Assembly (NCBI RefSeq): GCF_011881725.1
Contig: NZ_JAATUR010000010.1
Span: 41,138 to 105,137, forward strand
From: Escherichia coli
GTDB lineage: Bacteria > Pseudomonadota > Gammaproteobacteria > Enterobacterales > Enterobacteriaceae
Direction: 5' to 3'
Length of the DNA stretch: 64,000 bases
Positions 49,037 through 59,914 of this stretch are shown piece by piece; within the stretch, counting starts at the first letter, position 1, and every line of letters begins with the position of its first letter. The notes beneath the pieces are model-generated. The model ran no database searches. It saw only the letters and a list, made by a program, of their open reading frames with translations, and was not told the origin of the DNA. A program made the position numbers and the translations under genes.

Positions 49037-49159
49037 GATCGTCTCCTTGCGGTGTGAGGTATAACAAGGGTAGACGTGACTGATGAAATCTTCGCCAGTC
49101 AGTGATAGCTTTACGACGGCTATCACGAATTTACGGGCAAGGATTACAGAGATAACTAA

Positions 49160-49193
49160 AACTATCTCAAAAAACGCAAATTTTGAGATAGTT
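49160..49193. repeat. 13-bp perfect inverted repeat upstream of aldB
   Basis: AACTATCTCAAAA (49160-49172) is the exact reverse complement of TTTTGAGATAGTT (49181-49193), with an eight-base loop. It lies 124-157 bases before the aldB start codon, between aldB and the yiaY terminator, and could be either a protein-binding site or an RNA hairpin. Confidence 0.75.
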
Positions 49194-49194
49194 G

Positions 49195-49224
49195 AAAAAA
49201 CGGCTGACGATTGCCAGCCGTTGT
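49195..49224 (-). terminator. yiaY terminator
   Basis: On the minus strand ACGGCTGGCAATCGTCAGCC begins a hairpin (AACGGCTG pairing with CAGCCGTT) followed by six U residues, 11 bases after the yiaY stop. Confidence 0.9.
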
Positions 49225-49234
49225 GGGAAGCGGA

Positions 49235-50386
49235 TTACATCGCCGCGCGATAAATCGCTACAATTTCTTCGTGAGTTGCCTGGATCGGGTTAGTAAAACC
49301 ACAGGCATCTTTCAGCGCATTAGTAGCCAGTACCGCGAAATCTTCTTCTTTCACGTTCAGGTCACGCAGGCCTGCCGGGATATTCACTTTCTTCGCCAGT
49401 TCACGGATAGCGTTAATACAGGCTTCTGCACCTTCCGCATCATTTTTACCGGTCACGTTAACGCCCATGGCAGCGGCACAGTCACGCAGACGCGCAGCAG
49501 CGACTTTGCTGTTGAATACCTGAACGTGTGGCAGCAGAACGGCATTACATACGCCGTGTGGCAGGTTGTAGAAACCACCCAACTGGTGCGCCATCGCATG
49601 AACATAACCAAGAGATGCGTTGTTAAATGCCATCCCAGCGAGGAACTGGGCATAAGCCATTGCTTCACGCGCTTTAGCATTGCTGCCATCTTCAACGGCT
49701 AACGGCAGGTTTTCGGCAATCATGGTCACCGCTTTCAGTGCGCAAGCGTCAGTGATCGGCGTTGCCGCGATAGAAACATACGCTTCGATAGCGTGTGTTA
49801 AGGCATCCATACCCGTTGCGGCGGTCAGTGACTTCGGCATACCGATCATCAGAGAGGAGTCATTAACAGAAAGCAGCGGGGTCACGTGCTTATCAACAAT
49901 CGCCATTTTGATGTGACGTGCTTCGTCGGTAATGATGCAGAAACGAGTCATTTCTGATGCAGTACCCGCAGTGGTGTTGATGGCGATCATCGGCAGTTGC
50001 GGTTTTGCAGAGCGGTCAACGCCTTCATAATCACGGATATCACCACCGTTGGCGGCTACCAGCGCAATACCTTTTGCACAGTCGTGCGGAGAACCACCGC
50101 CTAAGGAAATCACGCTATCGCAATTATTTTCTTTCAGCAGTTTGAGGCCTGCTGCGACATTTTCCGTGGTTGGGTTAGGTTGGGTGCCATCATAAATAAC
50201 GCTGAAAATATCACGCTCTTGCAATGCTTTTTGTACATCGCCCGCCATACCTAATTGAGTTAACATACTGTCAGTGACAATTAATGTACGGGTAAATCCA
50301 TAGTCTGCCATCATATTCATTGCATCATTCAATGAATCAGCACCGATAACATTCACGGAAGGGATAAAAAAAGTTGAAGCTGCCAT
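49235..50386 (-). CDS. yiaY: Iron-containing alcohol dehydrogenase YiaY
   Basis: A 383-residue group III (iron-dependent) alcohol dehydrogenase, closely similar to FucO and ZmADH2. The NAD-binding [11 protein letters not shown] is near residue 97. Metal-site segments are [12 protein letters not shown] and [20 protein letters not shown], which supply the Asp/His ligands. The physiological substrate is not established, although L-threonine dehydrogenase activity has been reported. It lies upstream of aldB on the same strand with a terminator between. Confidence 0.95.
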   Translation of the reverse strand: MAASTFFIPSVNVIGADSLNDAMNMMADYGFTRTLIVTDSMLTQLGMAGDVQKALQERDIFSVIYDGTQPNPTTENVAAGLKLLKENNCDSVISLGGGSPHDCAKGIALVAANGGDIRDYEGVDRSAKPQLPMIAINTTAGTASEMTRFCIITDEARHIKMAIVDKHVTPLLSVNDSSLMIGMPKSLTAATGMDALTHAIEAYVSIAATPITDACALKAVTMIAENLPLAVEDGSNAKAREAMAYAQFLAGMAFNNASLGYVHAMAHQLGGFYNLPHGVCNAVLLPHVQVFNSKVAAARLRDCAAAMGVNVTGKNDAEGAEACINAIRELAKKVNIPAGLRDLNVKEEDFAVLATNALKDACGFTNPIQATHEEIVAIYRAAM

Positions 50387-50483
50387 AACACACTCCTGAA
50401 CGAGTAAAATAGGGCGGGCAGCTTACTGAGGATTTACACTCGATAATATGATCAGCATTATTCTTTATTAAAGTTAATCTAAT

Positions 50484-50520
50484 AAAAAGCACATTGTATT
50501 CATTCAACAATGTGCTTTTT
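50484..50520. terminator. Bidirectional terminator between selB and yiaY
   Basis: AAAAAGCACATTGT pairs with ACAATGTGCTTTTT around a nine-base loop, giving U-tracts in both directions. It ends selB before the yiaY promoter. Confidence 0.9.
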
Positions 50521-50563
50521 TAAAATTCATAAGAATTTTGTATTATTTTGTTTTAAAAACTAA

Positions 50564-52420
50564 TTAATCATTTCCATATTTTTCGGGAAATAATAATGCG
50601 TCGCGTAATAAGTGATCATTTCCACGACGACGTGTAAAGCCAATCCGGTCAAAATATTCCAGAATTTGAATTGCCAGTTTTCGGCCAACGCCTAAGCGAT
50701 CGCGGAAATCCGCTGCGCAAGTTGAACCACATTCCTGATCGAGATCGCGGATCATATTGGCAAATTCGACAATCCGATCGTTACGGTAATAACGATCTTT
50801 AACGATCGCGGTAATTATCCCCTGCTGCGCCGCCTGCCGTAGCGTCAGGCGCATTGCCTGCTCGTCGGTTCCCGTCTCTTTTGCCAGGTCACGCACCCAC
50901 CACGGCTCGTCGCCAAACAGCGGTTCCACTTTTTGCCAGATGACCTGCTGCTCTTCGCTGAATCCCGCTTTGTGATCAGGCAGATGCAGCCAGCCGTGAT
51001 GACTGTGGATCTCGCCGCTTTCACGCATCTTTTCAATCAGCAACAGCACCAGTGCTTCATCTTCCATCGGCAATGCCATACGCCGCAAACGCTCGCGTCC
51101 TGGCCCTGGTTCATCGCGATGCTGCTCATGATAAGTCGCTAATGTGTCGAGAATTTTACGCTGCCAGCGAGCGGCAACCGGCGCATTCAGCAAACTGTAA
51201 CCAGCCTGAATATAGCCTGGCTGTTGCAGTAATTCGCGCATCCCTTCGCCGTTGAGCTGACGCGCCCAGGCGAAATCGGCAAGATTAACCGCACCGCGTT
51301 CCAGATGAACGGTCAGTGCGTCGGCATCGCTTTGTGTGCGCGCCAGTGAAGCCAGCCATTGCAGATATTCCGGCTTACGTTTACCGCGACGTGGCGGGTT
51401 AAGCATCACTACGCGCGCCCCCGCCAGTGTGTTGCGGGCCGAGATATCGCGCAGCACTAAACGATCGTTATCTGCCAGCCACAACGGCGTATCGAACACC
51501 AGCTCGGCAAGATTATCTTCCAGCAGCGAAACGCGCCCCGTCACGTGGCTGGCGGCGTGGTGAATATGCAACGGTTGCCACTGGGTCAGCGGTGTATGGG
51601 ATTGTAGCTCGACAATCACCCGCGTAAACGGCTCTGGCGGCGCATCTGCCAGCAACCAGTCGCCGCGGTTAATCTGTTCTTTTTCCGCATCACCAGCAAT
51701 GTTAAGCGCAATACGTTGCCCGGCATGAGCGGTTTCAGTTGGTTGATTTTGCGCATGCAACGCACGCACGCGCATCGGTTTATTCACACCAGTCAACCAT
51801 AGTGAATCGCCAACCTTAACTTCGCCGCTTAACGCCGTACCTGTGACCACCAGCCCAGCGCCTTTTACGGTAAAAGCACGGTCAATAGCGAGGCGAAAGC
51901 TGTGCTGGCTGGCGTGTTCACGTTCCGGTAACTGAAGCAAATGTTCGCGCAGGGCATCAATTCCCCGCCCCTCGGTTGCTGCGGTGACAAACAGCTTTGC
52001 CTCAGCAAATCCGTATTCCCGCAGCACCTCCTTTACCTGGCGTTCAACCTCATCAACACGCGCTTCGTCCACGCGATCGGCTTTAGTTAGCGCTACTGTC
52101 AGCATCGGATTGCCAGTAAGTTGCAAAATCGCCAGATGTTCGCGGGTTTGCGCCATCACGCCGTCATCACACGCCACCACCAACAGCGCGTGATCGATTC
52201 CCCCGACGCCCGCCAACATGTTGGAAAGAAACTTTTCATGGCCGGGAACATCGATAAAACCCGGTACACGACCATCCGGCTGTGGCCAGTAGGCATAGCC
52301 AAGATCGATGGTCATGCCGCGCTTTTTTTCTTCCGGCAGACGGTCGGCATTTACGCCAGTAATCGCCTGCAATAAGGTCGTTTTGCCGTGGTCAACGTGT
52401 CCGGCAGTCGCAATAATCAT
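50564..52420 (-). CDS. selB: Selenocysteine-specific elongation factor SelB
   Basis: A 618-residue translation factor that delivers selenocysteyl-tRNA to UGA codons followed by a SECIS hairpin. The EF-Tu-like half has GTPase motifs [15 protein letters not shown] and TKAD. The C-terminal half holds four winged helices that bind the SECIS RNA, ending in [20 protein letters not shown]. The K-12 protein, as I recall, stops after LLFPEK at 614 residues, whereas here it continues YGND. The start overlaps the selA stop by four bases, so translation is coupled. Confidence 0.97.
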   Translation of the reverse strand: MIIATAGHVDHGKTTLLQAITGVNADRLPEEKKRGMTIDLGYAYWPQPDGRVPGFIDVPGHEKFLSNMLAGVGGIDHALLVVACDDGVMAQTREHLAILQLTGNPMLTVALTKADRVDEARVDEVERQVKEVLREYGFAEAKLFVTAATEGRGIDALREHLLQLPEREHASQHSFRLAIDRAFTVKGAGLVVTGTALSGEVKVGDSLWLTGVNKPMRVRALHAQNQPTETAHAGQRIALNIAGDAEKEQINRGDWLLADAPPEPFTRVIVELQSHTPLTQWQPLHIHHAASHVTGRVSLLEDNLAELVFDTPLWLADNDRLVLRDISARNTLAGARVVMLNPPRRGKRKPEYLQWLASLARTQSDADALTVHLERGAVNLADFAWARQLNGEGMRELLQQPGYIQAGYSLLNAPVAARWQRKILDTLATYHEQHRDEPGPGRERLRRMALPMEDEALVLLLIEKMRESGEIHSHHGWLHLPDHKAGFSEEQQVIWQKVEPLFGDEPWWVRDLAKETGTDEQAMRLTLRQAAQQGIITAIVKDRYYRNDRIVEFANMIRDLDQECGSTCAADFRDRLGVGRKLAIQILEYFDRIGFTRRRGNDHLLRDALLFPEKYGND

Positions 52421-53808
52421 TTCAACAACATCTCCAAAAACCGTTGCTCATCTTCAAGGCAGCGTAAGTCCAGCCACAGACGCCCGTCATAAATGCGGCC
52501 AATCACCGGCACCGGCAACTCACGCCAGCGGGCGGCTAATGACTCAAGGTGGCTACCGCGTCCGTCATGGGGCGTAAACGTCAATGCCGCGCTCGGCAGT
52601 CGATCCACCGGCAGCGAACCACTGCCAATCTGCGACAGGCACGGCATAACCTGTACCGCAAACTCCGCACCGTAGCGAGCGGCAAGGGGAGCCTGTAAAC
52701 GTTGCGCCTGGATGTGAATAACCTCTGCGCTGCGGGTAAGTAAACGCAGGGTCGGTAATTTTTCTGTCAGTGCTTCAGGATGTAAATAAAGACGCAGCGT
52801 GGCTTCCAGCGCCGCGAGGGTCATTTTATCCGCGCGTAACGCGCGCTTCAGCGGGTGACTCTGCAAACGAGCGATCATCTCTTTTTTACCGACGATAATT
52901 CCTGCCTGTGGCCCGCCTAACAGCTTGTCGCCGGAGAAGCTCACCAGGCTGACGCCCGCAGCAATCAACTCCTGCGGCATCGGCTCTTTTGGCAAACCGT
53001 ACTGGCTAAGATCCATCAGCGAACCACTGCCTAAATCAGTCACTACGGGTACATCCAGCTCTTTGCCGAGCGCCACCAGTTCCGCTTCATCTATCGCTTT
53101 GGTGAAGCCCTGTATGCTGTAATTACTGGTATGCACCTTCATCAGCAGCGCGGTATTTTCATTCACTGCCTGACGATAATCATTTGCGTGCGTGCGGTTG
53201 GTGGTTCCCACTTCATGCAGGGTACAGCCCGCCTGACGCATCACGTCAGGAATACGAAACGCGCCGCCAATCTCCACCAGTTCGCCGCGAGAAACCACGA
53301 CCTCTTTCCCGCAGGCCGTTGCCGCCAACATCAACAACACCGCCGCGGCATTGTTATTGACGATACAGGCATCTTCTGCGCCAGTAATACGGCACAACAA
53401 CTGCGCCAGCGCGCGATCGCGATGCCCACGTCCGGCGTCATCCAGATCATATTCCAGCGTCACTGCCGAACGCATAACTTGCGTAACAGCCTCAACCGCC
53501 GCCTCCGCCTGCAATGCCCGACCAAGATTAGTATGCAGCACCGTTCCCGTCAGGTTGATCACCGGACGCAGCGCGCTCTGCGCCTCTTTCGCCAGACGAG
53601 CATCAACCTCTTGCGCCCAGTTTTCACACCATGCAGGCAGCGACTGGCTGTCACGAATCATTTCTCGCGCTTCATCGAGCATTTGACGCAGTAACTCCAC
53701 AACACGGGTATGGCCATAAGTATCACGCAAAGAAAGGAAAGAGCTATCGCGCAATAAGCGATCAATAGCCGGAAGTTGACTATAGAGGGAACGCGTTTCG
53801 GTTGTCAT
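52417..53808 (-). CDS. selA: L-seryl-tRNA(Sec) selenium transferase SelA
   Basis: A 463-residue PLP enzyme, forming a decamer, that converts seryl-tRNA(Sec) to selenocysteyl-tRNA(Sec) with selenophosphate. The PLP-binding Lys, about residue 295, lies in [16 protein letters not shown]. The cofactor region [14 protein letters not shown] and the tRNA-binding N-terminal helix bundle are present. It is immediately upstream of selB and overlaps it by four bases. Confidence 0.98.
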   Translation of the reverse strand: MTTETRSLYSQLPAIDRLLRDSSFLSLRDTYGHTRVVELLRQMLDEAREMIRDSQSLPAWCENWAQEVDARLAKEAQSALRPVINLTGTVLHTNLGRALQAEAAVEAVTQVMRSAVTLEYDLDDAGRGHRDRALAQLLCRITGAEDACIVNNNAAAVLLMLAATACGKEVVVSRGELVEIGGAFRIPDVMRQAGCTLHEVGTTNRTHANDYRQAVNENTALLMKVHTSNYSIQGFTKAIDEAELVALGKELDVPVVTDLGSGSLMDLSQYGLPKEPMPQELIAAGVSLVSFSGDKLLGGPQAGIIVGKKEMIARLQSHPLKRALRADKMTLAALEATLRLYLHPEALTEKLPTLRLLTRSAEVIHIQAQRLQAPLAARYGAEFAVQVMPCLSQIGSGSLPVDRLPSAALTFTPHDGRGSHLESLAARWRELPVPVIGRIYDGRLWLDLRCLEDEQRFLEMLLK

Positions 53809-53828
53809 AGGAAACCTGGCTGATCAAG

Positions 53829-53850
53829 GCCCTCTCGCACGGAGAAGGGC
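53829..53850 (-). promoter_or_regulatory. Hairpin in the selA leader
   Basis: On the minus strand GCCCTTCTCC-GTGC-GAGAGGGC folds into a hairpin with a small bulge, about 20-40 bases upstream of the selA start. A SECIS-like element that lets SelB control selAB translation has been described in the K-12 selAB leader; whether this hairpin is part of it I cannot tell. Confidence 0.4.
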
Positions 53851-53905
53851 GTTTAACATAACCACGGATTGTAACGTGAGATGGGTCAAGAGGACATATC
53901 GCGCA

Positions 53906-54514
53906 TCAAGCCTTTGGTGGTTCGGTGCGGGCGAAACTTTCGCGGCTAAACAGGTTTTCGACCAGTTTGACTAAGTGTGGGCGGTCCACGCACCAGCCCG
54001 GCGCAACGCGGCGGAAATTGAGATACCCGACGGCACAGGCAATGGCGATAGTCGCCAGATTGACCGTATCAGTTTTGAGTGTGCCATCGACCAGATACCC
54101 TTCCAGTACATCCAGGCTACGGTTGATTTTCTCTCGCTGGCGTAACAATTCATCTTCAGACTGCTGCGCCGCCGGACGCGCCTGTTCGCGCACCGACACC
54201 AGCCCGGCATCCATAATGCCATCCGCCAGCGCCTCAATTTTACGTACTCGCAACGACTCCAGCGGATCGCGTGGCAACATCGCCGGAGCAACATTCATTA
54301 ACTCGATATATTCGGCGATGATCGGCGAATCAAACCAGCATTCACCCTCTTCGGTCACCAGCACGGGGACTTTCCCTAACGGGTTAAATTGCGCCACGCC
54401 GTTGTCCGCGTTATAGGGCAGTTCATTAATAAATTCGAAAGTAATGCCCTTTTCTAATAACAGAATAGAAAGTTTGCGTACAAACGGGCTGGTGTAGCTA
54501 CCGACGAGTTTCAT
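53906..54514 (-). CDS. yibF: Glutathione S-transferase-like protein YibF
   Basis: A 202-residue GST. The thioredoxin-like N-terminal domain begins [20 protein letters not shown] with Ser/Thr near residue 9 in place of catalytic Tyr, and contains the cis-Pro segment [12 protein letters not shown] followed by the Glu-Ser-like [11 protein letters not shown]. The C-terminal helical domain covers residues about 85-200. It lacks activity with standard substrates in K-12. It lies 97 bases upstream of selA on the same strand, and yibH follows directly at its 5' side with no rhs island. Confidence 0.93.
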
Positions 54515-54584
54515 GCCGAGTCCTTTGTGCGAGGAAAAATATCAGTATGGCCCAGGCTTACGCAAAACACAGGTGATACAAGTC

Positions 54585-55721
54585 TCAATGATCCAAATAA
54601 AGATAATGCATCCAACTGGTCATCCGCAGCAGCACCTTCCGCATCACCGATACATGACTGAAGTGATCGGAGTAAACCGCCACCTGGGCGTAGATGCCGT
54701 CGGGTAAAGCATCAATATCAGCGTTAGGGTCCAGTTCAATGGTTCCCAGCACACCGTCCGTGCCGGGCACGACGGTTAATGATTGCAGTACCCCCTGTGC
54801 CTGATACGAACCTCCTGGCACCACCGGCAAGATGCTGGTCAGTTTGCCGTGAAATACCTGCCCAGGTAGCGCGTTAAACACCACTTCCGCATCATCGCCT
54901 GGTTTCAAACGTAACAGCGAGTTTTGCCGAAATTGGGCGACGATTTGCCGTTTTTGCTCGGGAATAAAGACCATCACCGGACGCAGCGGCAAAGCCGCCG
55001 CATATGTACCAGGACGAATCAGTACCTGGGTAACGTAGCCATTGCTTGGTGCGCGAATGACGGTCTGCTCAAGGTTATATTTCGCTTCGGTTAGTTGTGC
55101 TCTTAAACTGACAATCTGCGATTGCTCGCCGTTGACCATGCTGTCGAGTTGACTCTGGATCTGCGCCTGCTCCGCTATCGAACCTTTTACCAGCGCATCC
55201 TGTGCGAGAAAATTTTGTCGGGCATCATCGATATCACGTTCTGAAAATGGATTAACAGTGGCCTGACTGCCTTTCAGGTAACGTTGATAATTTTTAAACA
55301 GGCGATCGCGCTCTGCTGAAACCTGGGTAGTGTTGGCTTGTGCTTCAGTGAGCTGCGCTCGCAGCGTCTTAATATTATGCGTGGCTGTCATCAAGTCTGC
55401 CTGAAGCCTGTCTACCCGCGCCTGGTAACGTACCGGGTCGAGCTTAAAAAGCACTTCGCCCTTTTGAATAAGTTGATTATTTTTGTCGGTGACTTCCGTC
55501 ACGATCCCCGTCACCTGCGGCGTGATGGGAATAGCAATCACCGCTTTCTGCGCCGTAAATGTGTAAGGATGGTTATAGTTCATCAGCAAAATCAAACCAC
55601 TCACCAGAAACACACCGCCAAGCGCCGCTGTCGCAAGCGTCCACTGATTCACCGGAATGCGGAAGATTTTAAAGATCGCCCACGCCAGCGCCACGTAAGT
55701 TAAGACAATCAACAGATCCAT
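54585..55721 (-). CDS. yibH: HlyD/EmrA-type membrane fusion protein YibH
   Basis: A 378-residue membrane fusion protein with the same layout and length as YiaV: two N-terminal helices, lipoyl halves ([39 protein letters not shown]), a central coiled coil, and the terminal motif [13 protein letters not shown]. It follows yibI by two bases. It is probably an accessory component of an unidentified efflux or envelope complex. A GGAGATCTAATT ribosome site lies before the ATG. Confidence 0.93.
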   Translation of the reverse strand: MDLLIVLTYVALAWAIFKIFRIPVNQWTLATAALGGVFLVSGLILLMNYNHPYTFTAQKAVIAIPITPQVTGIVTEVTDKNNQLIQKGEVLFKLDPVRYQARVDRLQADLMTATHNIKTLRAQLTEAQANTTQVSAERDRLFKNYQRYLKGSQATVNPFSERDIDDARQNFLAQDALVKGSIAEQAQIQSQLDSMVNGEQSQIVSLRAQLTEAKYNLEQTVIRAPSNGYVTQVLIRPGTYAAALPLRPVMVFIPEQKRQIVAQFRQNSLLRLKPGDDAEVVFNALPGQVFHGKLTSILPVVPGGSYQAQGVLQSLTVVPGTDGVLGTIELDPNADIDALPDGIYAQVAVYSDHFSHVSVMRKVLLRMTSWMHYLYLDH

Positions 55722-55723
55722 AA

Positions 55724-56086
55724 TTAGATCTCCGGAAACGTGGAATAGTCCGTCTTCTTCTCGGCGGCAAGTTGATGCTCGAGACGGGAAATGCGGTCCG
55801 AAAGCGCGGCGATTTCGGCGTCAGGCGTTTTCTCCTGCGGCGTAACATGCGACTGCATCCCCCAGCCACGCTCCGGTTGGTAGAGCGTGGCCCAGATCCA
55901 CAGGAACGGCCAGATAATGTGGAGTGTAAACAAGCTGACCCACCCAGCCGTATGAATGGCGTCGGCATGAGGATGATTGCGCTTTTTGGCAATCAGATAC
56001 GGGATGTCATGTATCGCGATGATTCCATAAAAAATCACCAGAAAGACGAAAATCAGCACTCCCAACGCGAAGTAGTTTAGAAACAT
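55724..56086 (-). CDS. yibI: DUF3302 inner-membrane protein YibI
   Basis: A 120-residue protein paralogous to Yia[21 protein letters not shown] and [20 protein letters not shown] are its two membrane segments, followed by a coiled-coil tail ([19 protein letters not shown]). It forms a two-gene unit with yibH, as yiaW does with yiaV. Function is unknown. Divergent from mtlA. Confidence 0.92.
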   Translation of the reverse strand: MFLNYFALGVLIFVFLVIFYGIIAIHDIPYLIAKKRNHPHADAIHTAGWVSLFTLHIIWPFLWIWATLYQPERGWGMQSHVTPQEKTPDAEIAALSDRISRLEHQLAAEKKTDYSTFPEI

Positions 56087-56260
56087 ATCAGCCTCGGATT
56101 CACGTATATCAGTGTTGTTTTTTGGCTGGCAGCCGGATGGGAGTCAGGCTGATATTTTGACAATAATCCGGGTTCGCGATTCTCGCCATAACACCGAAGA
56201 ATAATTTTAAGTGGCGATGAGTTGCTTAGTTACATAACGATTTTATGACTAAGGCATAAC

Positions 56261-56482
56261 ATGCTGTAGATCACATCAGGTGAACGCCGCAAGAAAATAT
56301 CTTGTGATTCAGATCACAAAGATTCAACAAACCGTCAAAACAAAAATGAGACACACATCACATTTAAATGCCATTTTTAGCGAAAATTGCCGTCTTGTTG
56401 TTTTTTTACACAGGAATTTTGTGATGAGTATCACGTCAATTACCTCTCTACCCCCTATATTTATGTGACTGATATCACACAA
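56261..56482 (+). promoter_or_regulatory. mtlA upstream control region with five CRP-like sites
   Basis: Five matches to TGTGA-N6-TCACA lie within about 220 bases upstream of mtlA: near 56261-56280 (GCTGTAGATCACATCA), 56300-56321 (TTGTGATTCAGATCACAA), 56347-56366 (GAGACACACATCACATTT), 56417-56438 (TTGTGATGAGTATCACGT) and 56461-56482 (ATGTGACTGATATCACAC). The second and last are nearly ideal. Multiple CRP sites are known at the mtl promoter and account for its strong catabolite control. The 56087-56622 interval holds no gene. Confidence 0.85.
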
Positions 56483-56622
56483 AAGACCGCCGACTGGACA
56501 GTTAACCGATTCAGTGCCAGATTTCGCAGTATCTACAAGGTCCGGCTACCTCTGCCGCCACATTAACAAAAAACCTCGGGCTTCCAGCCTGCGCGACAGC
56601 AAACATAAGAAGGGGTGTTTTT

Positions 56623-58536
56623 ATGTCATCCGATATTAAGATCAAAGTGCAAAGCTTTGGTCGTTTCCTCAGCAACATGGTGATGCCAAATATCGGCGCG
56701 TTTATCGCGTGGGGTATCATCACCGCGTTATTTATTCCAACAGGGTGGTTACCGAACGAAACGCTGGCGAAGCTGGTCGGGCCGATGATCACTTACCTCC
56801 TGCCGCTGCTGATCGGTTATACCGGTGGTAAGCTGATTGGTGGTGAACGTGGCGGCGTTGTCGGTGCCATTACCACTATGGGCGTTATCGTCGGCGCAGA
56901 TATGCCGATGTTCCTCGGTTCTATGATTGCAGGTCCGCTGGGCGGCTGGTGCATTAAGCATTTCGACCGTTGGGTCGACGGTAAGATCAAATCCGGTTTT
57001 GAGATGCTGGTGAATAACTTCTCCGCCGGCATCCTCGGGATGATCCTCGCCATCCTGGCATTCCTCGGCATTGGCCCGATTGTTGAAGCCCTGTCCAAAA
57101 TGCTGGCTGCGGGCGTTAACTTCATGGTTGTCCATGACATGCTGCCGCTGGCGTCCATCTTTGTTGAACCGGCGAAAATCCTGTTCCTCAACAACGCCAT
57201 TAACCACGGTATCTTCTCACCGCTGGGTATTCAGCAGTCCCATGAGCTGGGCAAATCCATCTTCTTCCTGATTGAAGCTAACCCGGGTCCGGGTATGGGC
57301 GTGCTGTTGGCGTACATGTTCTTTGGTCGTGGTAGCGCTAAAGAGTCTGCGGGCGGTGCGGCAATCATCCACTTCCTGGGCGGTATCCACGAAATCTACT
57401 TCCCGTATGTGCTGATGAATCCGCGTCTGATTCTGGCTGTCATCCTCGGTGGTATGACTGGCGTGTTCACGCTGACTATCCTGGGCGGTGGTCTGGTTTC
57501 CCCGGCATCTCCGGGCTCTATCCTTGCGGTACTGGCGATGACACCAAAAGGTGCTTATTTCGCTAACATCGCGGGTGTGTGTGTCGCGATGGCTGTCTCC
57601 TTCGTTGTCTCTGCTATTCTGCTGAAAACCAGCAAAGTGAAAGAAGATGATGATATTGAAGCTGCTGCACGTCGCGTTCAGGAAATGAAAGCTGAGTCTA
57701 AAGGCGCGTCTCCACTGTCTGCGGGCGATGTCACTAACGACCTGAGCCACGTACGTAAAATCATCGTTGCCTGTGACGCCGGTATGGGTTCCAGTGCGAT
57801 GGGTGCCGGTGTGCTGCGTAAGAAAATTCAGGATGCGGGTCTGTCGCAGATTTCTGTTACTAACAGCGCAATCAACAATCTGCCGCCAGATGTGGACCTC
57901 GTTATCACTCACCGTGATCTGACCGAACGCGCTATGCGCCAGGTTCCGCAGGCACAGCATATTTCGTTGACCAACTTCCTCGATAGCGGTCTGTACACCA
58001 GCCTGACCGAACGTCTGGTTGCTGCCCAGCGCCATACCGCTAACGAAGAGAAAGTAAAAGACAGCCTGAAAGACAGCTTTGACGATTCCAGCAGCAACCT
58101 GTTCAAACTCGGCGCGGAGAACATCTTCCTCGGTCGTAAAGCGGCAAACAAAGAAGAAGCGATTCGTTTTGCTGGCGAGCAACTGGTGAAAGGCGGTTAC
58201 GTTGAACCGGAATACGTACAGGCGATGCTGGATCGTGAAAAACTGACCCCGACCTATCTGGGTGAGTCTATCGCAGTACCGCACGGTACGGTTGAAGCGA
58301 AAGATCGCGTACTGAAAACGGGCGTGGTGTTCTGTCAGTATCCGGAAGGCGTGCGTTTCGGTGAAGAAGAAGATGACATTGCCCGTCTGGTGATTGGTAT
58401 TGCTGCCCGTAACAACGAGCACATTCAGGTTATCACCAGCCTGACCAACGCACTGGATGATGAGTCTGTCATCGAGCGTCTGGCACACACCACCAGCGTG
58501 GATGAAGTGCTGGAACTGCTGTCTGGTCGTAAGTAA
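56623..58536 (+). CDS. mtlA: Mannitol-specific PTS enzyme IICBA MtlA
   Basis: A 637-residue phosphotransferase permease that imports D-mannitol as mannitol 1-phosphate. Residues 1-335 form the membrane IIC domain (family [15 protein letters not shown] motif present). The IIB domain has phospho-Cys384 in [15 protein letters not shown], and the IIA domain has phospho-His554 in [15 protein letters not shown]. An AAGGGG ribosome site precedes the ATG. First gene of mtlADR, with a 229-base repeat-filled gap before mtlD. Confidence 0.98.
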   Translation: MSSDIKIKVQSFGRFLSNMVMPNIGAFIAWGIITALFIPTGWLPNETLAKLVGPMITYLLPLLIGYTGGKLIGGERGGVVGAITTMGVIVGADMPMFLGSMIAGPLGGWCIKHFDRWVDGKIKSGFEMLVNNFSAGILGMILAILAFLGIGPIVEALSKMLAAGVNFMVVHDMLPLASIFVEPAKILFLNNAINHGIFSPLGIQQSHELGKSIFFLIEANPGPGMGVLLAYMFFGRGSAKESAGGAAIIHFLGGIHEIYFPYVLMNPRLILAVILGGMTGVFTLTILGGGLVSPASPGSILAVLAMTPKGAYFANIAGVCVAMAVSFVVSAILLKTSKVKEDDDIEAAARRVQEMKAESKGASPLSAGDVTNDLSHVRKIIVACDAGMGSSAMGAGVLRKKIQDAGLSQISVTNSAINNLPPDVDLVITHRDLTERAMRQVPQAQHISLTNFLDSGLYTSLTERLVAAQRHTANEEKVKDSLKDSFDDSSSNLFKLGAENIFLGRKAANKEEAIRFAGEQLVKGGYVEPEYVQAMLDREKLTPTYLGESIAVPHGTVEAKDRVLKTGVVFCQYPEGVRFGEEEDDIARLVIGIAARNNEHIQVITSLTNALDDESVIERLAHTTSVDEVLELLSGRK

Positions 58537-58542
58537 TCCATT

Positions 58543-58570
58543 CCCACCCTCTCCACATGGAGAAGGTGGG
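58543..58570 (+). terminator. Hairpin directly after mtlA
   Basis: CCCACCCTCTCC pairs with GGAGAAGGTGGG around a four-base loop, seven bases after the mtlA stop. Without a U-tract it looks more like a 3'-end protecting hairpin within the operon than a terminator. Confidence 0.5.
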
Positions 58571-58576
58571 GCTAAG

Positions 58577-58735
<159 letters not shown>

Positions 58736-58765
58736 TGGGTAAAAACATTGATGAAGGTTAATACT

Positions 58766-59914
58766 ATGAAAGCATTACATTTTGGCGCAGGTAATATCGG
58801 TCGAGGCTTTATCGGTAAATTGCTGGCAGACGCAGGTATCCAACTGACGTTCGCCGATGTCAATCAGGTGGTACTTGATGCCCTGAATGCCCGTCATAGC
58901 TATCAGGTTCACGTGGTAGGCGAAACCGAGCAAGTAGATACCGTCTCCGGTGTAAATGCCGTCAGCAGCATCGGCGATGAAGTGGTTGATTTAATCGCCC
59001 AGGTTGATTTAGTCACCACCGCAGTCGGCCCGGTCGTGCTGGAACGTATTGCTCCGGCAATCGCCAAAGGGCTGGTCAAACGTAAAGAACAAGGGAATGA
59101 ATCCCCGCTGAACATCATCGCTTGTGAAAACATGGTTCGTGGCACCACTCAGCTGAAAGGCCACGTGATGAACGCCCTGCCGGAAGAAGCAAAAGCGTGG
59201 GTCGAAGAACATGTTGGCTTTGTCGATTCCGCCGTTGACCGCATTGTGCCGCCTTCCGCTTCTGCAACCAACGATCCGCTGGAAGTGACGGTAGAAACCT
59301 TCAGCGAATGGATTGTCGATAAAACCCAGTTCAAAAGCGCGCTGCCGAACATCCCAGGTATGGAATTAACCGATAACCTGATGGCATTTGTTGAGCGTAA
59401 ACTCTTCACCCTGAACACAGGTCATGCTATAACCGCGTACCTCGGAAAACTGGCAGGTCATCAGACCATTCGTGACGCGATTCTCGACGAGAAAATTCGT
59501 GCGGTGGTAAAAGGCGCGATGGAAGAAAGCGGCGCGGTACTGATTAAGCGTTACGGCTTTGATGCTGATAAACATGCAGCATACATCCAGAAAATCCTCG
59601 GTCGTTTTGAAAACCCGTATCTGAAAGATGATGTGGAGCGCGTAGGGCGTCAGCCGCTGCGTAAACTAAGTGCTGGCGACCGTCTGGTAAAACCGCTGTT
59701 GGGTACGCTGGAGTACGGTTTACCGCACAAAAACCTGATTGAAGGTATCGCCGCTGCAATGCACTTCCGTAGTGAAGATGATCCGCAGGCGCAGGAACTG
59801 GCAGCACTGATTACCGAGAAAGGCCCGCAGGAAGCGCTGGCGCAAATTTCCGGGCTTGATGCCAACAGCGAGGTTGTCAGCGAGGCGGTAACCGCTTATA
59901 AAGCAATGCAATAA
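58766..59914 (+). CDS. mtlD: Mannitol-1-phosphate 5-dehydrogenase MtlD
   Basis: A 382-residue NAD-dependent enzyme converting mannitol 1-phosphate to fructose 6-phosphate. The Rossmann motif [17 protein letters not shown] is at the N-terminus, and the long-chain mannitol dehydrogenase signature region [11 protein letters not shown] is present. The ATG at 58766 gives the known start; the open frame extends back through the upstream repeats, which is not coding. The stop overlaps the mtlR start by one base. Confidence 0.98.
   Translation: MKALHFGAGNIGRGFIGKLLADAGIQLTFADVNQVVLDALNARHSYQVHVVGETEQVDTVSGVNAVSSIGDEVVDLIAQVDLVTTAVGPVVLERIAPAIAKGLVKRKEQGNESPLNIIACENMVRGTTQLKGHVMNALPEEAKAWVEEHVGFVDSAVDRIVPPSASATNDPLEVTVETFSEWIVDKTQFKSALPNIPGMELTDNLMAFVERKLFTLNTGHAITAYLGKLAGHQTIRDAILDEKIRAVVKGAMEESGAVLIKRYGFDADKHAAYIQKILGRFENPYLKDDVERVGRQPLRKLSAGDRLVKPLLGTLEYGLPHKNLIEGIAAAMHFRSEDDPQAQELAALITEKGPQEALAQISGLDANSEVVSEAVTAYKAMQ

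Noticed and set aside
57217..58488. 423-codon open frame on the minus strand
   Set aside because: Antisense shadow of mtlA; composition is typical of a mirrored codon pattern and it shows no motif.
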